Shown: positions 17,922-25,668 of the stretch, in pieces | Layout of the letters: each line of letters starts with the position of its first letter | How positions within the stretch are numbered: position 1 is the stretch's first letter | NCBI RefSeq assembly: GCF_014075995.1 | Contig: NZ_CP055153.1 | Span: 4,216,001 to 4,280,000 of the forward strand | Direction of reading: 5' to 3' | Length of the DNA: 64,000 bases | Origin: Adhaeribacter radiodurans | GTDB lineage: Bacteria; Bacteroidota; Bacteroidia; Cytophagales; Hymenobacteraceae | Notes under the pieces: model-generated | What the model was told of the DNA's origin: nothing | Database searches by the model: none | The model's input: only the letters and a program-made list of their open reading frames with translations | Made by a program: the position numbers and the translations under genes

Positions 17922-19088
17922 TTATTTGAGTAATACTTGGTACAAGGTATCTCTTGCTGCTTCTATTCCTTTATGCAAAGGACTATCGGTTACGGTGCCC
18001 AGATTGACTCCCAGAAAAACATACATCTTTTTTTGCGGAAAATAGTAAAGTTCGCATCCGGCCCCCAAGCCACCCCCAGTATGCCCGAAAGCAATTTGAT
18101 TTCTAATAGTAGTATACTCTAATCCAAGCCCGTATTTCGGTTTATTATTTTCATCGGTTGTCCAGGTTTGCATTTGCTGCAAAGTTGCCGCAGCCAATAA
18201 TTTTCCTTCCACTAACCCTTTCAGAAATTTTACGGCATCAGTTGGCGTAGTTACAATGCCATCGTCGCCAATTAAAGAAGCAACATTAGTTTGCTGCATT
18301 TGAGAAACATTTTCGACAATACCGTTACTATACCTATCCCAATAAGAATTTACCAGATTAGAATATTTTAAGTAGCCCGGGTCATTTCTGTAAAAGGTAT
18401 TATCTAAGTCTAAAGGTTTTAATATTGTTTCCGAAATAAACTTAGCATGATCTCCGGTAATAGCATCGGCCATTAATGCCAACAGTAAATAATTAGTGTT
18501 TCGGTACGAATGCTTGCTGCCCGGAGTAAAATCCAGCTTTTTCCCTTCCACATATTTTAAGTAATCTTCCGAAGAAAACGTATGGTTGGGGTGTTGTAAT
18601 AAATACGATACATAAGCCGGGTCAAAGTTATACTCCGGAACGCCCGAGGTATGATTAAGCAGCATGCGCACGGTAATTGTTTCGGCACTGGTAATGTACT
18701 TACTATATTTTTCGGGTAGGTAACGGGTAATGGGTGCATCCAAATCAACTATGCCTTCTTCGTACAATTTTAAAATAGCCACGGCCATATACGTTTTAGA
18801 AATACTTTGCAGGTACTGTAAATGGCATAATTGCATAGGGGTTTTATCTTCGATTTTGGCGTAACCGGTTGTATTAGCCCACCAGCCTTCTTCGGAATAA
18901 ATAGCCACTACGCTACCCGGAGCTCCCGCCAGACTAAACCTTTGCATGGCGCTTTGAACGTCACCGGCTTTGGAATAATTAGAATTTATAATGGTTTTGT
19001 CGGTGCAGGAATTTACTTGTAAATCCTGCATGTAATCGGAGCAACTACTTACTATTAAAAAACACAAAAGGAACAATAAATTTTTCAT
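17922..19088 (-). CDS. Serine hydrolase, class C beta-lactamase/PBP4-like lipoprotein
   Basis: 388 residues. The N-terminus is a lipoprotein signal with lipobox VSSC (Cys16). The penicillin-binding/beta-lactamase fold motifs are present in order: S95-I-S-K98 (SxxK nucleophile), YRN in HSYRNTNYLLLA (YxN), and HTG in FGHTGGGLGAG near residue 340. It is probably a periplasmic or surface carboxypeptidase, esterase or D-amino-acid peptidase rather than a dedicated beta-lactamase. The stop of the small outer-membrane protein gene lies only 13 nt upstream, so the two form an operon. A LytTR regulator is encoded directly upstream on the same strand. Confidence 0.88.
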   Translation of the reverse strand: MKNLLFLLCFLIVSSCSDYMQDLQVNSCTDKTIINSNYSKAGDVQSAMQRFSLAGAPGSVVAIYSEEGWWANTTGYAKIEDKTPMQLCHLQYLQSISKTYMAVAILKLYEEGIVDLDAPITRYLPEKYSKYITSAETITVRMLLNHTSGVPEYNFDPAYVSYLLQHPNHTFSSEDYLKYVEGKKLDFTPGSKHSYRNTNYLLLALMADAITGDHAKFISETILKPLDLDNTFYRNDPGYLKYSNLVNSYWDRYSNGIVENVSQMQQTNVASLIGDDGIVTTPTDAVKFLKGLVEGKLLAAATLQQMQTWTTDENNKPKYGLGLEYTTIRNQIAFGHTGGGLGAGCELYYFPQKKMYVFLGVNLGTVTDSPLHKGIEAARDTLYQVLLK

Positions 19089-19101
19089 AGGATTAATCAG
19101 A

Positions 19102-19704
19102 TTATTTATAATGGATTCGGACGCCGGCCTGGAGTAAGGTTTCCGGTATAATGGGAATGCTTTTGTTGTAATTAGGTAGTACTAAAAGTTGGTAGCTCAC
19201 AAAGGGAGAAAGATAGGTATGCGCAGAATATTTATTATAGCCCACCGAAATACCTACCGGAACAGTAACCAACCCTTTTCCTTTATTACCCACCGATACC
19301 CAGTCTCCATTTTCCGGTTTGTAAGATTCAACCGGCCGGTAGGCGAGCATATAACCGGCGCCCGCTTTTACTTCGGCATAAAAAACAGAGGAAAGTTTCG
19401 GCCGCCAGGCAGTTTGGGTATAAAATAATAAACCATTCCCTACGGTCCGGTTGCGGTACCAAACACCATTTACTTGTTGTACCCAATTGTGCTTTTTATT
19501 TAAACTTACCTCGGTACCTATTCCTAAGCCAACATTGGCGAAGTTGGATTTAAGATCCTTGAAAGGAAGAGTTAAAGAGTGAAATTGAGCGGTGAGAATA
19601 ATAGGAAAATTACGGTAAGTTCTGATTGGATTCGAATCAGTTTGCGCTTGTACCTGCCCGGTAAGGCAACAACTTAGTAGTAGCGCGGCAATTTTGTTTT
19701 TCAT
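19102..19704 (-). CDS. Predicted small outer-membrane beta-barrel protein
   Basis: The start MKNKIAALLLSC at 19704 gives 200 residues with a clear signal peptide cleaved near VQAQ; a longer frame adds eight poor residues. The mature part alternates polar and hydrophobic residues with many aromatic-ended strands (WVQQVNGVWYRN, SSVFYAEVKAGAGYML, VPVGISVGYN) and ends LQAGVRIHYK, fitting a small barrel. No family name is recognised. It is co-transcribed with the serine hydrolase 13 nt downstream and follows the LytTR gene by about 105 nt. Confidence 0.7.
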   Translation of the reverse strand: MKNKIAALLLSCCLTGQVQAQTDSNPIRTYRNFPIILTAQFHSLTLPFKDLKSNFANVGLGIGTEVSLNKKHNWVQQVNGVWYRNRTVGNGLLFYTQTAWRPKLSSVFYAEVKAGAGYMLAYRPVESYKPENGDWVSVGNKGKGLVTVPVGISVGYNKYSAHTYLSPFVSYQLLVLPNYNKSIPIIPETLLQAGVRIHYK

Positions 19705-19809
19705 TTTGACTAGATTTTTTTCCGGCAATATTAGAGCAGGAAAAGCCTTTGCATAATGAAAACAAGTCCTTTTTTGGTAAAATGTAGCAAAATGGTAGGC
19801 GAACTGCTA

Positions 19810-20661
19810 TCATTCCGGCTGAAACCAGCTCTTAAATGCCGGCGCTTTGGTCCGGCTTACCGGTACTTCGGACGGGAAACATTCATGAGTTTGCAGTAAT
19901 ACCAATAACTTTCCGTTCTCAGCTCGTTTAAATCCGGAGACCATTTGCTGGTGCAAAATAAATTTCCGGTTCATCCGAAAGAAAACACCCGCAGGAAGAC
20001 TTTTTTCAATTTTATCTAAAGATTGGTCCAGATAATATTTCTTTCCCCCAAAATGACAGGCGACTACATACACATCATCCACGTAAAATCCGGCAAGCTC
20101 CTCATAACTCAGCCGGATATCTTGTTTTCCGGTTCTTACTACTAGCCCTCTTATTTTGGAGGAAGTTTCGTCGGAGTGATTTTCTGGTGGGTAGTTTTCT
20201 TGCTGTTGCCTGCTTTCTGCCTTTTGCCATTGGTGGTAGTAATGCAACCCAACGTAAACGCCGTTCACCACAAAAAACCAGATGCCGATAATAAAAAGAT
20301 CGAGAGTATAAAAATCCAGTGGCGCTGGTTCTCCTTTAGCTAGCCAGCTTACCCATTCGGTAAGTAAACTAATAATGAGTAACCCAATAAATAAAACCCC
20401 AACCTGTTGCCAGATAATTCGCCGTAAGGCTCCTTTTTGGTAAGGCAATTTTTTATCTAAGTACAAGATAAAGTAGCGCACCCCTAACCAGGCAAAATAA
20501 CCTTGTACCGTATCAATAGTAAAGGTGAGCGCCAAAAACCAGTTCAATTGGATACGGGAGTAGGTAAGATAATAGTTAATGGCACTGATAAACGGAATCA
20601 AAATCAGAAATAAAAGTATATCGGGGTAATAGCGATCTGGAAAAAGTCGTTTTTCCGGCAT
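19810..20661 (-). CDS. Membrane-anchored LytTR-family transcriptional regulator
   Basis: 283 residues. The N-terminal half has about four hydrophobic segments (for example LLFLILIPFISAINYYL and VGVLFIGLLIISLL). The C-terminal part, from about residue 170, is a LytTR DNA-binding domain: IRLSYEELAGFYVDDVYV, YYLDQSLDKIEKSLP and FFRMNRKFILHQQ, a typical LytTR core. There is no receiver domain or histidine kinase, so the membrane part may sense directly. The outer-membrane protein and serine hydrolase genes follow on the same strand and are the natural target candidates; this is inference. Confidence 0.87.
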   Translation of the reverse strand: MPEKRLFPDRYYPDILLFLILIPFISAINYYLTYSRIQLNWFLALTFTIDTVQGYFAWLGVRYFILYLDKKLPYQKGALRRIIWQQVGVLFIGLLIISLLTEWVSWLAKGEPAPLDFYTLDLFIIGIWFFVVNGVYVGLHYYHQWQKAESRQQQENYPPENHSDETSSKIRGLVVRTGKQDIRLSYEELAGFYVDDVYVVACHFGGKKYYLDQSLDKIEKSLPAGVFFRMNRKFILHQQMVSGFKRAENGKLLVLLQTHECFPSEVPVSRTKAPAFKSWFQPE

Positions 20662-20764
20662 AGATTAATTCTGTACTTTTTAAGTATTTTGAATGCAGAA
20701 ATTATTTACTTTTCTTTAAAGGTGTATTTGGCTTTGGTAAAATTACCTCTGGTTTATTAAATTC

Positions 20765-21718
20765 TCACAGCCGCTTCTCTTTTTTAATTGTAATGAGTAA
20801 AATACCCGTTAGCACAATGGCTGTTCCCACTAATTGAATACCGGAAACCGTTTCGTCGAGAAATAAATAAGCCAGTAAAATAGTAGAAATAGGACCTACG
20901 CTGCCAATAATAGCCGCATTACCGGCCCCCACTAACCGGATACCTTCGGCGATAAGGTAAGAAGGAACTACCGTAGCCAGAATGGCCATTAACAAGCTAT
21001 AGCCGTAAACGGCCGGCACGTAATTTAAAAGTGCTGCTGTACCATGATTAATTAAATAATGCGTAAACACCCCTAAAGCCGCTACCGACATGGCATAAGA
21101 ATTAAACCGCACCGAGCCAAATTTAGGAATGAGCACACCACTGCCCATTAAGTAAAGCGCGTAAGTAACGGCACTAGCAAAAATAAGCAAACCCCCTTTT
21201 ACCAAATGCTTACTTGTTTGTACCTCCACGTCGCCGAGTAACACCAGCAGCACGCCCGAATACGTTAAACCCAAGGCGATGTATTGATATTTAGTAATTT
21301 TTTTACCCAAAAATATCCAGGAAAATACTACTACCAACGTGGGATAGATAAACAAAATTAAGCGCTCTAAGCCGGCAGTAATGTATTGCAGCCCCAAAAA
21401 ATCAAATAAACTGGCCAGGTAGTACCCCATTAAACCGTAAAAAACAAGCAAGGCGTAATCCTGTAACTTTACCGGAACATCCGGCACTTCTTTTTTGCGG
21501 GTTAAAGCTCCGATCAGAATAAAAAAGGGCAGCGAAAACACCATGCGTAAGGCAAGTAAAGAAACTGAATCAATATGATAGCGGTAAGCTAACTTTACAA
21601 TTACCGCCTTCGAAGAAAAACACACCGCCGCAAATAAAACAATCAGCGCACCCACTAACTGCTTGCTGTCAAATTTTACTTTAGACGCTGATTGCTTCGG
21701 AATAACGGGTGCTTTCAT
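20765..21718 (-). CDS. EamA/DMT-family transporter
   Basis: 317 residues with about ten transmembrane segments in two homologous halves, as in the drug/metabolite transporter superfamily (EamA). Marker stretches are LVGALIVLFAAVCFSSKAVIV at the first segment, LERLILFIYPTLVVVFSW in the first half and AAIIGSVGPISTILLAYLFL DETVSG in the second half. It is predicted to move small metabolites or amino acids across the inner membrane; the substrate is unknown. It lies about 100 nt upstream of the LytTR gene on the same strand, so it may be a separate unit or weakly linked. Confidence 0.88.
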   Translation of the reverse strand: MKAPVIPKQSASKVKFDSKQLVGALIVLFAAVCFSSKAVIVKLAYRYHIDSVSLLALRMVFSLPFFILIGALTRKKEVPDVPVKLQDYALLVFYGLMGYYLASLFDFLGLQYITAGLERLILFIYPTLVVVFSWIFLGKKITKYQYIALGLTYSGVLLVLLGDVEVQTSKHLVKGGLLIFASAVTYALYLMGSGVLIPKFGSVRFNSYAMSVAALGVFTHYLINHGTAALLNYVPAVYGYSLLMAILATVVPSYLIAEGIRLVGAGNAAIIGSVGPISTILLAYLFLDETVSGIQLVGTAIVLTGILLITIKKEKRL

Positions 21719-22000
21719 GGCAGGCTGGTAGCCAATAAATAATTAATAAAGAAACTTTTGGCATAAAAGTAAGCAGCCCAAGTGGTAACTCCAACTCCGT
21801 TATAATAGCAAATTAAATTGCTAAATTTGAATAATTGAATGAGTAGCTTCTGAAATAAATAAAGAAGTACCTTCTATAATTAATATTAAAATTGGGATTC
21901 TACAAAATCCAGCTTAAAAAAGAAAACCTTGCGCAACCGGATAAGTTAAAGGAAAGAGAATATTACTTAATAGTGCAACGTTCTAATCTTTAAACAAAAC

Positions 22001-23254
22001 ATGAAAAAAATAAATAAGCTTTTACTAGTTAGTTTCCTTCTTACCTTTGGTGTTTTAGCTATTTTGCAAGCCCGCCAAAACAAGAAGGGTTCTAACCTAG
22101 CTTTAGAAAACTTAAAGCATTATGCTCCTGCTACCCCTAAAGATAAAGCCGCTGCTGGGGTGCAACTAAAAGTAGCTTTTCCGAATCTTACTTTTAATAT
22201 GCCGGTGGAGTTCGTGAGCCCCAACGATGGCACAAACCGCAATTTCGTGATTGCGCAGGAAGGCGTTATTCACGTTTTTCCGAATAACCCAGGTGTTAAA
22301 ACCACGCAAAAGTTTTTAGATATAACCAGTAAAGTAGTAAGCGGCGGCGAACGGGGCTTGCTGGGCATAGCTTTTCATCCGGATTTTAAAACCAACGGCT
22401 ATTTTTACGTAAATTATACCCGCGGCAAAGACCTGGAAACTGCCATCTCCCGGTTTCAGGTAAGTAAAACTAACCCTAACCAGGCCGATCCGAAATCAGA
22501 AGTAGTTCTGCTTACCTACGATCAACCATTTAGTAACCACAACGGCGGTAAAGTAGCTTTTGGTAAAGATGGTTACCTGTACATTGCGGCCGGTGATGGT
22601 GGTAGCGGTGGTGATCCGCATAACAATGGGCAGAACAAAACCAGTCTGTTAGGTAAAATTTTGCGCATCGACGTTAATAAATCTTCTGGTAATTTAAAAT
22701 ATTCTATTCCGGCCGATAATCCGTTTAAAGGCAATAAAGAAGGCTACCGCGAAGAAATTTACGCTTATGGTTTGCGTAACCCTTGGCGTTTTAGTTTTGA
22801 TAAAACCACTGGCGATTTGTGGGTTGGCGATGTAGGACAAAATAAAATTGAAGAAGTAGACATTGTAAAAAATGGGCAAAACTACGGTTGGCGCGTGATG
22901 GAAGCCGATGAATGTTTTAACCCCGAAGATTGCAACAAAAAAGGTTATGCTTTACCGGTTCACTCTTACCAGCAAAGCATGGAAACAGGTAAATCTATTA
23001 CCGGTGGACATGTGTACCGTGGTAAAAAGCTGGCGGCATTAAGGGGCAAATACGTGTACGGCGATTATGTTACGGGTAATATCTGGACTTTAACACCCCA
23101 AGGAAACGGAAAATATGCCAATGCTTCGTTAATGAAATTAGACGGTACTATTTCGTCGTTCGGTGAAGATGCCAATAACGAACTGTATCTCTGCTCCTAC
23201 AATGATGGCAAAATATACACTTTTGCGGCATCCGGCGCTGAAGCAGCAAAGTAA
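22001..23254 (+). CDS. PQQ-dependent sugar dehydrogenase (soluble glucose/sorbosone dehydrogenase family)
   Basis: 417 residues with an N-terminal hydrophobic signal (LLLVSFLLTFGVLAIL). It then forms a six-bladed propeller of the glucose/sorbosone dehydrogenase family: GERGLLGIAFHPDF (about 118-131), SNHNGGKVAFGKDGYLYIA (about 178-196) with the family's catalytic-type His, GDGGSGGDPHNNGQ, YGLRNPWRFSFD and GDVGQNKIEEVD. Predicted periplasmic oxidation of an aldose or related polyol with PQQ. A terminator follows at 23282-23312, so it is probably monocistronic. The same fold is embedded in the two giant T9SS proteins. Confidence 0.92.
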   Translation: MKKINKLLLVSFLLTFGVLAILQARQNKKGSNLALENLKHYAPATPKDKAAAGVQLKVAFPNLTFNMPVEFVSPNDGTNRNFVIAQEGVIHVFPNNPGVKTTQKFLDITSKVVSGGERGLLGIAFHPDFKTNGYFYVNYTRGKDLETAISRFQVSKTNPNQADPKSEVVLLTYDQPFSNHNGGKVAFGKDGYLYIAAGDGGSGGDPHNNGQNKTSLLGKILRIDVNKSSGNLKYSIPADNPFKGNKEGYREEIYAYGLRNPWRFSFDKTTGDLWVGDVGQNKIEEVDIVKNGQNYGWRVMEADECFNPEDCNKKGYALPVHSYQQSMETGKSITGGHVYRGKKLAALRGKYVYGDYVTGNIWTLTPQGNGKYANASLMKLDGTISSFGEDANNELYLCSYNDGKIYTFAASGAEAAK

Positions 23255-23281
23255 AATCACCATTTGAAATTGAGAATTTAT

Positions 23282-23312
23282 AAAAGGAACTGTTAGTAAT
23301 GCAGTTCCTTTT
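23282..23312 (+). terminator. Intrinsic terminator of the sugar dehydrogenase gene
   Basis: An 11-bp stem (AAAAGGAACTG / CAGTTCCTTTT) with a 9-nt loop and downstream T-rich tract lies 27 nt after the stop. Confidence 0.9.
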
Positions 23313-23455
23313 TATTTTTTATCAGAAAGAAGATTTATTTGTTAGATCAAGCTTGGCAATAACAAACAACAGCAATTTAACTATGAAAGGCCTTCTAAGA
23401 TTCTAATGCCTTCGGATGGCTAGATAAGCGGAAAGATTAGACTTAACCACTACTA

Positions 23456-23580
23456 TGGCGCGGATTTACTTCCGTGTCTTGCTTTACAACTACTATCGCT
23501 GCTGTGCAAAGCCCTTTGTTAGTTGTTAGCTCACCAACCGGCTAGCTTAACAAGAAAGTCACGGAAGTAAATCCGCGCCA
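23456..23580. repeat. Palindromic element with 21-bp perfect terminal inverted repeats
   Basis: The arms TGGCGCGGATTTACTTCCGT+G (23456-23476) and its exact complement (23560-23580) bracket 83 nt without an ORF. Complementarity extends imperfectly inward (TCTTG against CAAGA, displaced by 4 nt) and outward, and a short inner repeat (CAACTA / TAGTTG) could fold the centre. GC content of the arms exceeds that of the flanks. It is not placed as a simple terminator: it is 145 nt past one stop and 50 nt past the other, with no T-run. A MITE-like or REP-like interspersed element is the best guess. Confidence 0.75.
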
Positions 23581-23628
23581 TTGTAAGAAAGCTACGAAGT
23601 AATTCAACTATTCAAGCAAATTTGAAAA

Positions 23629-24702
23629 TCACTTAAGCTTTACCCGCATCAAGTACATGTGCGCCGTAATATACAAAGTGCTTTCGTCGGGAGTAAAGGC
23701 GCAATTGGCCGTCGCCTGACCAGTTTTTATAGTTCCTAAATGTTTGCCCTCCGGCGAAAAGATGAGTACCCCGCCCGGACCAGTGGCAAATAAAATTCCT
23801 TCTTTATTTATTTTTAAACCATCGGGGTTGCCGGGTTCTTTTTTTAACATTTCGGTAGCATCAAAAAATACTCTGCCATCGGCAATGTTTCCGTCGGGTT
23901 GTACGTCGTAGACCATCCAAATGGCTCGCTCCGGATCAGAATTAGCTACATAGAGAGTTTTCTCATCCGGCGAAAAGGCAATACCATTAGGCCGGCTTAA
24001 TTCTTTGGTTAATAACTGTACGGTTCCATCTGGAGTAACCCGGTAAACTCCCTGATAGGGTAATTCTTTGGCCGGATCGTCTATATTTTTTTCTAATCCA
24101 TAGGGCGGATCCGTAAAATACAGGTCGCCGTTACTTTTATACACGGCATCGTTCGGGCTATTCAGTTTTTTTCCTTCGTAGTTGTCGGCTAAAATAACAA
24201 AAGTAGGTTTAGGTGCCCGTAAAGGAGCATCCATCCGGGCCATCCGGCGGTCGCCGTGCTGGCAAAGTACCAACCGGCCTTCTTTATCCAGAATTAAACC
24301 ATTAGACCCTACTTCGCCTCCGCGCGGCTGGGTGCTGGTATAGCCCGAAGGAGACAAATATAATTCTAAACCGGACTCTTCCGTCCATTGATAAATTTTA
24401 TTTGGCGGAATATCGCAAAAAAGTAATTTATTATCCTGCGGCAACCAAAGCGGCCCCTCCGACCACGTAAAACCTTTCGCTAGAACTTCAATTGTAGCTC
24501 CGGGTTTAATAATTTTATCCAGGCGATCATCTAACTTCACAATTGACCCGGTGGTAGTAATAGGCGTTTGCGTCATAACAGTGTCGGTAGTAGCAGTGCT
24601 GTTTGTGGCGGTTGAATCGCTAGGTTCTTTCTGACTTTTTTGGCATGATCCGGCTAGCCAGCTGCCCAGCACCAGTAGTAAAGTATAATAGGTGTAGCGC
24701 AC
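23629..24702 (-). CDS. SMP-30/gluconolactonase-like lipoprotein
   Basis: 357 residues from a GTG start at 24702 that gives a clean lipoprotein signal (WLAGSC, Cys20); no better ATG exists. A Ser/Thr-rich linker follows, then a six-bladed SMP-30/gluconolactonase propeller: FTWSEGPLWLPQDNKLLFCD (about 79-98), KKLNSPNDAVYKSNGDLYFT, RPNGIAFSPDEKTLYVAN and NPDGLKINKEGILFATG. The metal ligands of the family (Glu in SEGP, Asn in SPND and PNG, Asp in PDG) are all visible. It should hydrolyse a sugar lactone at the cell envelope, the product expected from the convergent sugar dehydrogenase gene at 22001-23254. Confidence 0.9.
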   Translation of the reverse strand: MRYTYYTLLLVLGSWLAGSCQKSQKEPSDSTATNSTATTDTVMTQTPITTTGSIVKLDDRLDKIIKPGATIEVLAKGFTWSEGPLWLPQDNKLLFCDIPPNKIYQWTEESGLELYLSPSGYTSTQPRGGEVGSNGLILDKEGRLVLCQHGDRRMARMDAPLRAPKPTFVILADNYEGKKLNSPNDAVYKSNGDLYFTDPPYGLEKNIDDPAKELPYQGVYRVTPDGTVQLLTKELSRPNGIAFSPDEKTLYVANSDPERAIWMVYDVQPDGNIADGRVFFDATEMLKKEPGNPDGLKINKEGILFATGPGGVLIFSPEGKHLGTIKTGQATANCAFTPDESTLYITAHMYLMRVKLK

Positions 24703-25668
24703 GGTTTAGTTATATATTTAAGTAAATGCTTCTTCTAAAGGAAATACCTGCTAAATTCTTAAAATAAAAAAATAGTACTGCAGGAACCAGCTTATTTAAC
24801 TGCATGCTAGTATTATAAACCAGGTATCTGCTAAAAATTTAAACTAAGCTTTTTATCCACTGTACTGACCTATTGAGCAAAACTACTTTATAAATTAAGT
24901 AGCACGAGTAATAATAGGGTATACCTGATTATTTTCCAAATAAGATTTAGAACCGGTAAAAAGTAAATACCATACCCCTTTATTGTACAATTTACAAAAA
25001 GGAAACATTTATTAGCATAATTCTAATTAAATATGTAAAATTTTAATATTTGCATAATAAAACAACGGAATAACTAGTAATAAAACAATTAATTAAGAAT
25101 ATGCTACAAATTCACGGCGAGTTCTTGAATTAAACTCAGGAAAAATGTTTATATATTAACATACAAATTTCGTAATTTGTAATATCTTTGTTCCTCAATA
25201 CTGAGAATAAACAACTGACTTACTGTACTATCTGGGTATTCTGCTCTGGTAACAATGTCTACTAACAATTTTACTGCATAATGAAACTCTACTACTTCAA
25301 TGTTATGGCAAGTAGTGCTATCTGCTATAATCGATCAGGTTGATAACTTCTTCATTCCTTATTAAATAATATACTAATTTAAGATGCTCTAACCTTTACC
25401 TATTTACCTTTACTACTTATTAGCAAAGCACCATCATTCCTTAACAAACATCTATTTATAAGGCTTGTACGATGTCGTATTTATACAATTTTTACTTTTT
25501 TGAGCTAATTACTTTTACTGGGTAAAGGCAAGCCTTATGCCGTTGAAAAATTATATTCATTATAAATACTTTTAGATGCTACAAACCAACAATTAATTTT
25601 TATACTCAACTAAGAACAACTACCAACCATTTAAACTAATCCTCTAACTAACTACAATTTAATCATCC
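24703..25668. other. Long AT-rich intergenic region upstream of the GloVer protein gene
   Basis: 966 nt with no supported ORF. It holds the upstream region of the divergent SMP-30 gene and a promoter-like site at 25163-25190. If that promoter drives the downstream gene, the transcript has a leader of about 480 nt; no known riboswitch or structure is recognised in it. Confidence 0.5.
25163..25190 (+). promoter_or_regulatory. Palindromic site overlapping a Bacteroidota-type -7 box
   Basis: ACAAATT-TCGT-AATTTGT (25163-25180), a 7-bp perfect inverted repeat, is followed two bases later by TATCTTTG (25183-25190), matching the TAnnTTTG -7 consensus. No good -33 TTTG was found at the usual distance, so regulation by a factor binding the palindrome is plausible. 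Confidence 0.45.

Noticed and set aside
17922-19088. Antibiotic-resistance beta-lactamase
   Set aside because: The fold is shared, but the lipoprotein signal and context fit a general serine hydrolase; nothing shows beta-lactam hydrolysis.
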